DNA of 45,228 nucleotides from JAFKKF01 sp038323025 (lineage in GTDB: Bacteria > Pseudomonadota > Alphaproteobacteria > Rhizobiales > Kaistiaceae): the NCBI GenBank assembly GCA_038323025.1, contig JBBQGL010000008.1:1-45228 (forward strand), written 5' to 3'. Below are positions 31,302 to 41,075 of this stretch, piece by piece. The notes under the pieces are model-generated. The model saw nothing but the letters and a program-made list of their open reading frames with translations, was not told the origin of the DNA and did no database searches. Positions within the stretch are counted from its first letter, which is position 1; every line of letters begins with the position of its first letter. The translations under genes were made by a program, and so were the position numbers.

Positions 31302-31352
31302 GAAGCAGCAATAGCCCAACGCATGGCGAACGGCTATCGTCGCCGAGGCTCC

Positions 31353-31420
31353 GTAGCCCGGATGAAGCGGAGCGAAATCCGGGAACCCACCCGCATTCCG
31401 CTGCGCTGCTTGCGGGCTAC
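31353..31420. repeat. Extragenic palindromic repeat (GTAGCCCGGAT type)
   Basis: A 68-base element bounded by perfect 8-base inverted ends, GTAGCCCG (31353-31360) and CGGGCTAC (31413-31420), with the internal segment GATGAAGCGGAGCGAAATCC. It belongs to the widespread class of short GTAGCCCGGAT intergenic repeats. It lies in the divergent ubiE/mutM promoter region. Confidence 0.7.
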
Positions 31421-31447
31421 ATCTTCTTCCTCTCCAAAGGGTTAGCG

Positions 31448-32326
31448 ATGCCCGAACTTCCCGAGGTCGAGACGGTCCGCCGCGGTCTCGCGCCGGTCAT
31501 GGAGGGCGCCACGATCGTCAAGGCGGAGGTGCGCCGGGCCGACCTGCGGCTGCCCTTCCCGGCGCGCTTCGCGCGGCGGCTGGCGGGCCGCACCATCGTC
31601 GGCCTTGGCCGCAGGGCGAAATACCTCACCGCCGACCTCGACGACGGGACGGTCCTCGTCATGCATCTCGGCATGTCCGGCTCGTTCCGGATCGAGCAGG
31701 GCGACGCCGCGGTGACCGTGGTGAATCCGTACCACAGGCGGTCGAAGCTGAAGGCGCACGACCACGTCGTCTTTCATCTCTCCACCGGCGCGCGCGTCGT
31801 CTTCAACGATCCGCGCCGCTTCGGGCTCATGGACCTCATTCCGCGCGCCGGCCTTGCCGCGTCGAAGCATTTTCATGCGATGGGGATCGAGCCGCTCGGC
31901 AACGCGCTGGATGCCGCCGCGCTCGCCGGCCTTTTCGCGGGGCGAAAGGCCCCGCTGAAGGCGGCGCTGATGGACCAGCGTCTGATCGCCGGGCTCGGCA
32001 ACATCTATGTGTGCGAGGCTCTGTGGCATGCCCGCCTTTCGCCGGACCGCCCGGCGGGGTCGCTCGCCACCAAGACGGGCAAGCCGACGGCGGCGGCCGG
32101 ACGCCTGGTCGAGGCGATCCGTTCCGTGCTCAACGCGGCGATCGCCGCCGGCGGCTCGTCGCTGCGCGACCATATCCGCACCGACGGCGAACTCGGCGAC
32201 TTCCAGCACGCCTTCGCCGTCTACGACCGCGAGGGTGAGCCCTGCCCGAGGACGGACCGTGGCATCATCCGGCGGAAGGTCCATTCCGGCCGCTCTACCT
32301 TCTACTGCCCGGTCTGCCAGAAATAG
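31448..32326 (+). CDS. mutM: Formamidopyrimidine-DNA glycosylase MutM (Fpg)
   Basis: Base-excision repair enzyme of 292 residues that removes 8-oxoguanine and formamidopyrimidines and nicks the strand. The N-terminal PELPEVETVRRGL supplies Pro1 and Glu2, Lys in GRRAKYL is catalytic, and the helix-two-turn-helix LIAGLGNIYVCEALW is intact. The C-terminal zinc finger is unusual: the first pair reads CPRT where CxxC is expected, while the second pair CPVC after SGRSTFY is intact, so only three zinc cysteines are visible. AAAGGG precedes the ATG. Confidence 0.94.
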   Translation: MPELPEVETVRRGLAPVMEGATIVKAEVRRADLRLPFPARFARRLAGRTIVGLGRRAKYLTADLDDGTVLVMHLGMSGSFRIEQGDAAVTVVNPYHRRSKLKAHDHVVFHLSTGARVVFNDPRRFGLMDLIPRAGLAASKHFHAMGIEPLGNALDAAALAGLFAGRKAPLKAALMDQRLIAGLGNIYVCEALWHARLSPDRPAGSLATKTGKPTAAAGRLVEAIRSVLNAAIAAGGSSLRDHIRTDGELGDFQHAFAVYDREGEPCPRTDRGIIRRKVHSGRSTFYCPVCQK

Positions 32327-32335
32327 GAACGCGCG

Positions 32336-33121
32336 ATGACCGTCACCCGGACCTACGAAAATATCCTCATAGAAAAGCGAGGCCGCGTCGGCCTCATCAC
32401 CCTCAACCGGCCGGCGGCGCTGAACGCGCTGAATGCGGCGCTGATCGGCGAGCTGCTCGCCGCCCTCGACGACTTCGAGAAAGATGACGGCATCGGGGCG
32501 ACCGTGATCACCGGCTCCGAGCGGGCCTTCGCCGCGGGCGCCGACATCAAGGAAATGGCCGCGCTCACCTTCGTCGAGGCCTATCTGGGCGAGCATGCCG
32601 CGGCCGTGGCTCGCGTGGCCGAGATGCGGAAGCCGATCATCGCGGCGGTGGCCGGCTACTGCCTCGGCGGCGGCTGCGAGCTGGCGATGATGTGCGACAT
32701 CATCATCGCGGCGGACACGGCGAAGTTCGGCCAGCCGGAGATCACCCTCGGCATCATGCCCGGGATGGGGGGGACACAGCGCCTGGCGCGCGCCGTCGGC
32801 AAGGCCAGGGCCATGGACATGATCCTAACCGGGAGGATGATCGACGCGGGCGAAGCCGAGCGCGCCGGCCTCGTCGCCCGGGTCGTCCCGGCCGCCGAGC
32901 TGATCGCCGAGGCACTGAAGGCGGCCGCGACGATCGCGGCTTTCTCTCTTCCCGCCGTAATGATCTCCAAGGAGGCGGTCAATCGGGCGTTCGAAGGACC
33001 CCTCGCCGAGGGCATCCGCTTCGAGCGGCGCCTGTTCCACGCCATGTTCGCGACCGGGGACCAGAAGGAAGGCATGGCGGCCTTCGTCGAAAAGCGGAAG
33101 CCCGGGTTCCGCAACCGTTAG
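32336..33121 (+). CDS. Enoyl-CoA hydratase
   Basis: Crotonase-fold enzyme of 261 residues that hydrates trans-2-enoyl-CoA in beta-oxidation. ERAFAAGADIKEMA and CLGGGCELAMMCD form the oxyanion hole and first catalytic Glu, and GQPEITLGIMPGMGGTQRL carries the second Glu. All key positions fit short-chain enoyl-CoA hydratase. It starts nine bases after mutM with AGGAA upstream. Confidence 0.93.
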   Translation: MTVTRTYENILIEKRGRVGLITLNRPAALNALNAALIGELLAALDDFEKDDGIGATVITGSERAFAAGADIKEMAALTFVEAYLGEHAAAVARVAEMRKPIIAAVAGYCLGGGCELAMMCDIIIAADTAKFGQPEITLGIMPGMGGTQRLARAVGKARAMDMILTGRMIDAGEAERAGLVARVVPAAELIAEALKAAATIAAFSLPAVMISKEAVNRAFEGPLAEGIRFERRLFHAMFATGDQKEGMAAFVEKRKPGFRNR

Positions 33122-33131
33122 TCGGGATGCG

Positions 33132-33160
33132 TTGACCGGAAGGCCGCGCCACCCTATAAG
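33132..33160 (+). promoter_or_regulatory. rpsT promoter
   Basis: TTGACC (33132-33137) and TATAAG (33155-33160) with a 17-base spacer. Predicted start near 33167, a leader of about 50 bases before rpsT. Confidence 0.7.
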
Positions 33161-33216
33161 CACGGCCGAAAAGCGGCCCGGGTTGGCCGCACGAACCTTT
33201 TCCGAAAAGAGACAGC

Positions 33217-33483
33217 ATGGCCAATACATCTTCCGCCAAAAAGGCTGCGCGCAAGATCGTCGCCCGCACCGAGGTCAACCGCGACCGCCGCGGGCGCGTG
33301 CGCACCTATGTGAAGAAGGTCGAGGAAGCGATCGCCGCCGGCAACAAGGATGCGGCGATTGCCGCCTTCAAGGTAGCCGAGCCGGAAATCATGCGCGCCG
33401 CGTCGAAAGGCGTCGTGCACAAGAATACCGCATCGCGAAAGGTCTCGCGCCTGTCGGCCCGGGTGAAAAACGTCGGCGCCTGA
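33217..33483 (+). CDS. rpsT: 30S ribosomal protein S20
   Basis: Basic three-helix protein of 88 residues (MANTSSAKKAARKIVARTEVN ... LSARVKNVGA, end of the family pattern) that binds 16S rRNA early in 30S assembly. It has its own promoter and is followed by a strong terminator. Its position upstream of dnaA is a conserved alphaproteobacterial arrangement. Confidence 0.97.
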   Translation: MANTSSAKKAARKIVARTEVNRDRRGRVRTYVKKVEEAIAAGNKDAAIAAFKVAEPEIMRAASKGVVHKNTASRKVSRLSARVKNVGA

Positions 33484-33514
33484 TATCGGGTTGATTTCGC
33501 GACGCTTTGCAACC

Positions 33515-33540
33515 AACCCGGCCCTTTGGCCGGGTTTTTT
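33515..33540 (+). terminator. Rho-independent terminator after rpsT
   Basis: AACCCGGCC (33515-33523), loop CTTT, GGCCGGGTT (33528-33536) and then a run of T to 33540. A perfect 9-base stem, 32 bases after the rpsT stop. Confidence 0.92.
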
Positions 33541-34104
33541 GTTTCCCGGCTAAGCCACGCCGGGGCGCGCCGGCGCCACGCGGGGAGCCAAGGCCGAAAC
33601 CGCGCTGACTCGCATTTCCCTTGTCTATCAAGACTCTGCCGGCAAGTTGGCAAAGCCGGCAGCGGCCGGTCCTGTTTTGAAACGAGTCAAGCAGCCGGCG
33701 TAGAAATAATTTTGGCGTGGCAGGCGGGAAACCCCGACAAAGCGAATCAAAGGCTTAACCCTATAAGGGACGGGAGCGGGCGCCTTTCGGGGAGGCGCCT
33801 GCAGCGTGGTGTGCAAAACGGGTCTTGATGCCCCTGCCCCCATATGTTTTTCTTCAAGCAAGGACTGCGAAGTCAGTCCAGGGCGGCATAGAAACATCAA
33901 ATCCAGCACCGGCGGCAGGCCTGTCCGGTATAGTTCGGCTCTCCCAGTGTTATTCTGGGACCTGAACTCTTGGTTCATGTAATTTGAGTAGGCGTTTGAG
34001 AGTAATTCGTTTCGTTTTGTCTTAGGCGGCCGGGCGGGCATTCAGTAGATCGTTGACGAAGGTTTTTCGTGCGTTGGAGCATATCTGCGCGCGCAGGGGC
34101 AACT
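33541..34104 (+). other. Hairpin-rich intergenic region upstream of rhodanese-dnaA
   Basis: No convincing gene in 564 bases. At least six short perfect stems follow one another: 33636-33662 (CTGCCGGC arms), 33779-33799 (GGCGCCT arms), 33862-33879 (GGACTG arms), 33908-33929 (ACCGG arms), 33942-33960 (TCCCAG arms) and 33963-33977 (TGAAC arms). AT-rich stretches separate some of them. This could be a small RNA, the structured dnaA-operon leader, or part of an origin. No consensus DnaA box (TTATCCACA) was seen. A possible promoter is TTGAAA (33677) with TAGAAA (33701). Confidence 0.4.
33779..33977 (+). ncRNA. Candidate structured small RNA or leader
   Basis: Five hairpins lie within 200 bases, with a C-rich single-stranded-looking segment TGCCCCTGCC (33829-33838) between the first two. 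That segment is complementary to GCAGGGGCA, which forms the ribosome-binding sites of the rhodanese gene (34093-34101) and dnaN (36241-36249). No match to 6S, tmRNA, RNase P or SRP RNA was recognised. Boundaries and strand are guesses. Confidence 0.3.
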
Positions 34105-34551
34105 ATGTCGGAAAAACTCGCCGCCGGTTATGCCGGCGACATTTCAGCAAGAGCCGCCTTCGATGACCTCGGCAAGACGCCCGGCGCGGTTCTGGTCGAT
34201 GTGCGCACGGCGGCCGAGTGGGTTTATGTCGGCGTGCCGGTTCTCGGCTCGATCGGCAAGGCGCCGCTGCTCATCGAGTGGGATGAGTTCCCGTCCGGCG
34301 CGCTGGTCCCCGACTTCATCGGGCGCCTGACCACCGCGGTCGAGAAGCTGCGCCTCGGCAAGGAAGCGCCACTCTATTTCATCTGCCGGTCCGGTAACCG
34401 TAGCCGTCAGGCCGCGGTGATGGCTACGGCGGCTGGTTTCACGCGGTGCTTCAACGTGGAATTCGGGTTCGAGGGGCGTCTCAGCCCCGAGCGCCATCGC
34501 ATGACGGCGGGAAGCTGGAAAGCGGAGGGCTTGCCATGGGCACAGTCATGA
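34105..34551 (+). CDS. Rhodanese-like sulfurtransferase
   Basis: Single-domain rhodanese of 148 residues. The active-site loop CRSGNRSRQAA contains the catalytic Cys, and LVDVRTAAEW is the conserved entry motif. It would transfer sulfane sulfur to an unknown acceptor. The start at 34105 has AGGGG within the element GCAGGGGCAACT, which is repeated before dnaN. It lies directly upstream of dnaA and probably shares its transcript, an unusual neighbour for dnaA. Confidence 0.88.
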   Translation: MSEKLAAGYAGDISARAAFDDLGKTPGAVLVDVRTAAEWVYVGVPVLGSIGKAPLLIEWDEFPSGALVPDFIGRLTTAVEKLRLGKEAPLYFICRSGNRSRQAAVMATAAGFTRCFNVEFGFEGRLSPERHRMTAGSWKAEGLPWAQS

Positions 34552-34655
34552 GCGTGCGGAGCGGCCTGGCATTCGTGCCGGGCGAGGTTTTGGACAGCGG
34601 ACCGGCGGTGGCGGCCGGCGGTGCGCTGGAAATGCGGTACGAGGGGGACAGGAAG

Positions 34656-36095
34656 ATGGCGGAAGACCGGCCGAATGCGGAACAGTGGGGGCGGGTCAAA
34701 CAGCGCCTGCGCGCCGAACTCGGCGAAGATGTCTACACGAGCTGGTTTGCGCGCGTCGAATTCGAGGAGGCCGATACCAGCTCGGTCTACCTGTCGGTGC
34801 CGACACGCTTCCTGAAGTCGTGGATCCAGAACCATTATCGCGACAAGCTGCTGGCGCTGTGGAAGCAGGAAAACGATCGCGTCGTCCGGGTCGAACTGGT
34901 CGTCCGCGGGACCGTGCGGGCCAAGGCCCAGCCGGCGATCGAACGCACGGTTGAAACAATGCCGGCACCGCAGGCGCAACCCGCCATGCCGCCGCTTCCG
35001 CCAATGCCGGCGTCGCAGAAACGCTTCGTCGAGCCGGAGGGGTCGCTGAACGGCTCGCCGGTCGACCCGCGCTTTACCTTCGACAGCTTCTGCGAGGGAG
35101 TCGCCAACCGCGTAGCCTTCGCGGCGGCGCGCGCGGTTGCCGAGGCGAGTTCCGCCCGCGCCAACTCGTTCAACCCGCTCTACATCCATGCCGGCGTCGG
35201 CCGCGGCAAGACGCACCTCCTCCACGCCACGACGCGCGCGGCGCGGCGCGCCGACCCCAACCGCAAGGTGGTCTATCTGACGGCCGAGTACTTCATGTAC
35301 CGCTTCGTGGCGGCGATCCGGACCCAAACGGCAATTCCGTTCAAGGAGAGTCTGCGCGACATCGACCTTCTCCTCATCGACGACATGCAGTTCCTGCAGG
35401 GCAAATCGGTGCAGCAGGAGTTCTGCCACATGCTCAATTCGCTGATCGACAGCGCCCGCCAGGTCGTGGTCGCAGCCGACCGGCCGCCGGCCGAACTCGA
35501 GACGCTGGACGAACGGGTGCGCTCGCGCCTGAAGGGCGGCGTCGCCTTCGAGATCGGCGCGCCCGACCTCGAATTGCGCCGCAGCATCCTCGCCTCGCGC
35601 TACCGGCTGGCGCAGGACGCCAATCCCGGTCTCGACGTGCCGGCGCCGATCCTCGAATACGTCGCCCAGTCGGTCGCTTCCAACGGACGCGATCTCGAAG
35701 GCGGTCTCAACCGCCTGGTGGCGCAGTGGCAGTTCACCAACCACCCGGTGACGCTCGCCTCGGCGGAGATTACGCTCCGCGACCTGGTCGGCGCCCGCGA
35801 GCCGCGGCGCGTGCGGATCGAGGACATCCAGCGCGTCGTCGCCCGCCACTACAACGTCTCCAAGTCGGACCTCCTCTCCAGCCGGCGGACGCGCACGATC
35901 GTGCGGCCGCGGCAGATCGCCATGTACCTCGCCAAGGTACTGACGCCGCGCTCGCTGCCCGAGATCGGACGCCGCTTCGGCGGGCGCGACCACACGACCG
36001 TGCTGCACGCCGTGCGCAAGATCGAGGAGCTGATCGGGGGCGACAAGACGCTGGCCGACGAGATCGAGCTGCTGAAGCGCCTGATCGACGAGTAG
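34656..36095 (+). CDS. dnaA: Chromosomal replication initiator DnaA
   Basis: AAA+ initiator of 479 residues that opens the origin. Domain I (about 1-85) includes VYTSWFARVEF and SVPTRFLKSWI, then comes a Pro/Ala/Gln-rich linker (about 90-125). The ATPase core has Walker A AGVGRGKTH (Arg replaces the usual Leu in VGLGKT) and Walker B LLLIDDMQF. Domain IV ends in GGRDHTTVLHAVRKIE, the DnaA-box reader. The start at 34656 has AGGA close upstream and aligns with relatives. In-frame ATGs at 34536, 34548 and 34632 would add up to 40 residues with no family support. Confidence 0.95.
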   Translation: MAEDRPNAEQWGRVKQRLRAELGEDVYTSWFARVEFEEADTSSVYLSVPTRFLKSWIQNHYRDKLLALWKQENDRVVRVELVVRGTVRAKAQPAIERTVETMPAPQAQPAMPPLPPMPASQKRFVEPEGSLNGSPVDPRFTFDSFCEGVANRVAFAAARAVAEASSARANSFNPLYIHAGVGRGKTHLLHATTRAARRADPNRKVVYLTAEYFMYRFVAAIRTQTAIPFKESLRDIDLLLIDDMQFLQGKSVQQEFCHMLNSLIDSARQVVVAADRPPAELETLDERVRSRLKGGVAFEIGAPDLELRRSILASRYRLAQDANPGLDVPAPILEYVAQSVASNGRDLEGGLNRLVAQWQFTNHPVTLASAEITLRDLVGAREPRRVRIEDIQRVVARHYNVSKSDLLSSRRTRTIVRPRQIAMYLAKVLTPRSLPEIGRRFGGRDHTTVLHAVRKIEELIGGDKTLADEIELLKRLIDE

Positions 36096-36255
36096 GCCGG
36101 CGAAAAGACAAGGGCGGCGGCGGCGCCATGCGGTGGGAATCTCGCCTCCGGATGGCTTGCCGCCCTTGCGCTTTTGGCGCCAGCGGGTCAATTTTCCGGG
36201 CCGGGCCTGACGCTTCCTCAGCGGAAGCGCAGCCGTCCCGGCAGGGGCAACTGAT
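36096..36255 (+). promoter_or_regulatory. dnaA-dnaN intergenic hairpins and dnaN leader
   Basis: Three stems occur in 160 bases: AAGGGCGGC/GCCGCCCTT (36110-36118 with 36159-36167), GCGC/GCGC (36168-36180) and CGCTTCC/GGAAGCG (36211-36229). None is followed by a T run, so they are more likely regulatory or processing structures than terminators. The dnaN ribosome-binding site lies in GCAGGGGCAACT (36241-36252). Confidence 0.4.
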
Positions 36256-37371
36256 ATGCGCGTGACCGTCGAACGATCCCACCTCCTCAAGTCGCTCGGC
36301 CATGTGCACCGCGTGGTCGAGCGCCGCAACACCATCCCGATCCTCGCCAACGTCCTCATCCGGGCCGAGGGCGGCAAGCTGCTCCTCAAGGCCACCGATC
36401 TCGACCTCGAGGTGACCGAGACGGTGCCGGCGGAAATCAGCCAGTCGGGCGCCACGACCGTGCCGGCGCACATCCTCTACGACATCGTCCGCAAGCTCGC
36501 CGACGGCGCCGAAGTGGCGCTCGACACCGGAGAGGGAACCCAGCTCGCGCTCCGCTCCGGGCGCTCGCGCTTCACGCTGCAGATGCTGCCGGAAAGCGAT
36601 TTTCCCGACCTTGCCACCGGCGAGTTCGCCACGCGCTTCACGCTGCCGGCGAGCGGGCTGAAAAAGCTGATCGAGCGTACGCAGTTCGCGATTTCCACCG
36701 AGGAGACGCGCTATTACCTGAACGGCATCTACCTGCACGCGGTGACGGTGGCCGGGAAGCCGATGCTGCGCGCGGTCGCCACCGACGGCCATCGCCTGGC
36801 GCAGGCGCAGCTCGACGCGCCCCCGGGTTCCGAGAAGATGGCCGGCGTTATCGTACCGCGGAAGACGGTTGGCGAGATCCAGAAGCTGGTCGAGGAGCCC
36901 GACACGGAAGTGACCGTCGAAGTCTCCGACACCAAGATCCGCTTCACCATCGGCGCGGTGGTGCTTACCTCCAAGCTCATCGACGGCACCTTCCCCGACT
37001 ACGTGCGCGTCATCCCGCAGGGGAACGACAAGATCCTCAAGGTCGACAAGGGCGAATTCGCCGGCGCCGTCGACCGGGTCTCGACGATTTCCAGCGAGCG
37101 CGGCCGCGCGGTAAAGCTCGCGCTTTCCGACGGCAAGCTAGTGCTTTCGGTGAACAACCCGGATTCGGGCAGCGCCGTCGAGGAGCTCGGCGTCGATTAT
37201 CCGGCGGACGCCATCGAGATCGGCTTCAACTCGCGCTACCTGCTCGACGTGGCCGGGCAACTGGAGACCGGGACTGCCGAGTTCCGCTTCGCCGATCCCG
37301 GCTCGCCGACGCTCATCACCGACGTCGGCGAGGCCAATGCCCTCTACGTGCTGATGCCGATGCGGGTGTAG
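36256..37371 (+). CDS. dnaN: DNA polymerase III beta sliding clamp
   Basis: Ring clamp subunit of 371 residues with three clamp domains. Recognisable stretches are RRNTIPILANVLI and LKATDLDLEV in the first, AISTEETRYYLNGIYL and ATDGHRLA in the second, and FNSRYLLDV and the C-terminal YVLMPMRV in the third. The start codon lies just after AGGGG. The usual next gene recF is absent. Convergent lepA follows. Confidence 0.97.
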   Translation: MRVTVERSHLLKSLGHVHRVVERRNTIPILANVLIRAEGGKLLLKATDLDLEVTETVPAEISQSGATTVPAHILYDIVRKLADGAEVALDTGEGTQLALRSGRSRFTLQMLPESDFPDLATGEFATRFTLPASGLKKLIERTQFAISTEETRYYLNGIYLHAVTVAGKPMLRAVATDGHRLAQAQLDAPPGSEKMAGVIVPRKTVGEIQKLVEEPDTEVTVEVSDTKIRFTIGAVVLTSKLIDGTFPDYVRVIPQGNDKILKVDKGEFAGAVDRVSTISSERGRAVKLALSDGKLVLSVNNPDSGSAVEELGVDYPADAIEIGFNSRYLLDVAGQLETGTAEFRFADPGSPTLITDVGEANALYVLMPMRV

Positions 37372-37410
37372 TACCGCGCTGGCTTTCGCCAACCCTTACG
37401 ACTTCTCCGC

Positions 37411-39216
<1,806 letters not shown>

Positions 39217-39317
39217 GGCGCGGTGCTTAGCACCCGCACCGGGCGGCGGGAAGCCTGTTGCAGCGCCACCGTCCGATCTCCTAGGGTCTCTGACTGTCGC
39301 TCCTGGGGGCGGACGCC

Positions 39318-39812
39318 ATGACCTTCATCATCCGGCCGGCGGCGGAAGCCGATCTCCCGGCCATCCGCGAGATCTACAACGATGCGGTGGTGAACTCGGT
39401 AGCCATCTGGAACGACGCGGTCGTCGACCTCGCCAACCGCAGGCAGTGGTTCGGCGCCCGGGTCGCCCAGGGGTTCCCGGTGCTGGTCGCCGCCGCGGAA
39501 GGAACGGCAATCGGTTACGCCTCGTTCGGCGATTTCCGCGCCTTCGACGGCTACCGCTTCACGATCGAGCACTCGGTTTACGTGGCTAGCGAGGCCCGCC
39601 GGCGGGGCGCCGCCTCGGCGCTGATCGCGGCCCTCGTCGAGCGGGCGCGCGAACTCGGCAAGCACGTCATGATCGGTGGTATCGCCGGCGAGAACGAGGC
39701 CTCGATCCGTCTCCACCGGAAACTCGGCTTCGTCGAGAGCGCCCGCATGCCCGAGGTCGGGTTCAAGTTCGGGCGCTGGCTCGACCTCGTATTCATGCAG
39801 CGGAAGCTGTGA
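39318..39812 (+). CDS. GNAT N-acetyltransferase (MnaT/Pat-like)
   Basis: Acetyl-CoA-dependent transferase of 164 residues. IRPAAEADLPAIREIYNDAV, EHSVYVASEARRRGAASALI (acetyl-CoA loop with RRRGAA) and GGIAGENEASIRLHRKLGF match the phosphinothricin/methionine-sulfoximine acetyltransferase group. It may detoxify amino-acid analogues. It is read divergently from lepA, about 100 bases away. Confidence 0.88.
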   Translation: MTFIIRPAAEADLPAIREIYNDAVVNSVAIWNDAVVDLANRRQWFGARVAQGFPVLVAAAEGTAIGYASFGDFRAFDGYRFTIEHSVYVASEARRRGAASALIAALVERARELGKHVMIGGIAGENEASIRLHRKLGFVESARMPEVGFKFGRWLDLVFMQRKL

Positions 39813-39847
39813 AATAAGGGCGGAGCCCGCCAATCAAGGAGCCTCGC

Positions 39848-40549
39848 ATGAGCAAGCCGGTTTGCGCAGTAGTCGGCGTCGGGCCGGGAAACGGTGCGGC
39901 GCTGGCGCGGCGATTCTCCGCATCCGGCTACGCCGTCGCCCTTCTGGCGCGGACCGGGGAGGCCTCTGCGGAGCTCGCCGCCGAGCTCGACAACGCGCAT
40001 TTCTATGCCTGCGACGTCGGCGACGCGGCTTCCGTCGCCAAGGCGTTTGCCGCCGTGCGCGACGAACTCGGCGAGGTCGACGTGCTCGCCTATAACGCCG
40101 GCTCCGGCGTCTGGGGCACGATCGAAGAGATTACCCCTGAGGGATTCGAGGCATCGTGGCGGGTGAACGCGCTCGGCACCTTCCTTTGCGCCAGGGAAGT
40201 GATCCCGGCGATGAAGGCAAAGGGCGCGGGCAGCATCGTCATCGTCGGCGCGACGGCCTCGCGCCGCGGTGCGGCGCGCACCGCCGCTTTCGCCGCGGCC
40301 AAGGCGGCGCAGCGCAGCCTTGCCGAATCGATGGCGAAACACCTCTGGCCGGCGGGCATCCATGTGGCGCTGATCATCGTTGACGGCGTCGTCGACCTGC
40401 CGCGCAGCCGCGAGCGCATGGCGGACAAGCCGGACGAATTCTTCGTCAGGCCCGGCGCGGTTGCCGAGACGGCCTTCATGCTGACCGAGCAGGACCGTTC
40501 CGCCTGGTCGTTCGAGCTGGAGGCGCGGCCTTTCGCCGAGAAGTGGTAG
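39848..40549 (+). CDS. Short-chain dehydrogenase/reductase family protein
   Basis: SDR-fold protein of 233 residues. The nucleotide motif is VVGVGPGNGAALARRF, and YNAGSG replaces NNAG. Where the catalytic Tyr-x3-Lys is expected the sequence is FAAAK (in ARTAAFAAAKAAQR), so Tyr appears to be Phe. I recall a bacterial SDR subgroup with this trait, so it is probably not a recent mutation, but classic reduction chemistry is doubtful. It follows the acetyltransferase by 35 bases on the same strand. Confidence 0.8.
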   Translation: MSKPVCAVVGVGPGNGAALARRFSASGYAVALLARTGEASAELAAELDNAHFYACDVGDAASVAKAFAAVRDELGEVDVLAYNAGSGVWGTIEEITPEGFEASWRVNALGTFLCAREVIPAMKAKGAGSIVIVGATASRRGAARTAAFAAAKAAQRSLAESMAKHLWPAGIHVALIIVDGVVDLPRSRERMADKPDEFFVRPGAVAETAFMLTEQDRSAWSFELEARPFAEKW

Positions 40550-40562
40550 GGCGGCACCGCCC

Positions 40563-40994
40563 TCAGTCAGGGCGGATGATTCCCTTCTTCAGGATGAGGT
40601 TGCCGTAGAGGCGGCGCTCGCCGGTGGCGACGATGGCGAAGGCCAGCTTGCAGCGGTCGTAGAAGGCGAAGCGCTCGATGCTGCCGACCTTGAAGCCCGG
40701 CTCGCGCTTCTTCACCACCTTCTCGAACTCGCGGCAGACGGGGGGCACCTGCCTCGCGTCGTCGACGACCTCCATGCGGAAGGCGGCGATGTCGACGAAC
40801 GAATCCAGCGGCATCAGGGAAAGGATGGCGTCGGTCACGCGGACCGCGTCGACGCCATCGACCCGGATCAGGCGGCGGGCATTGGTCAGCGCCGGATAGT
40901 TGGCGTCGACGATGGCGATTTCGTCGCCGTGGCCCATGGCGCGGAGCGCATGCAGCAGCTCCGGCCCCAGTATCGGATCAATCCCACGCAGCAT
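40563..40994 (-). CDS. RbsD/FucU-family sugar mutarotase
   Basis: Protein of 143 residues matching L-fucose mutarotase FucU: MLRGIDPILGPELLHALRAMGHGDEIAIVDANYPA (catalytic His22 in GHGDE) and the ending RLYGNLILKKGII. It interconverts alpha and beta forms of a free sugar. The start follows AGGAA. Just downstream of a D-lyxose isomerase gene, so the two could work on the same pentose or 6-deoxy sugar. Confidence 0.88.
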   Translation of the reverse strand: MLRGIDPILGPELLHALRAMGHGDEIAIVDANYPALTNARRLIRVDGVDAVRVTDAILSLMPLDSFVDIAAFRMEVVDDARQVPPVCREFEKVVKKREPGFKVGSIERFAFYDRCKLAFAIVATGERRLYGNLILKKGIIRPD

Positions 40995-41075
40995 TTCCTG
41001 TCCCCTCCCCAAGCCTCGTTCAAACGAGGCACGATGTTGATATTCCGGCGGCCGGACAACCGGAAAGCGCCGATG

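Noticed and set aside
33779..33977. Known RNA (6S, tmRNA, RNase P, SRP RNA)
   Set aside because: None of the diagnostic conserved segments I know for these RNAs is present.
33628..34041. 137-codon minus-strand open frame in the rpsT-dnaA intergenic region
   Set aside because: No recognisable protein and no good start. The sequence is better explained by RNA-like hairpins.
33541..34104. Replication origin at dnaA
   Set aside because: No cluster of TTATCCACA-type DnaA boxes was seen, and alphaproteobacterial origins often lie away from dnaA.
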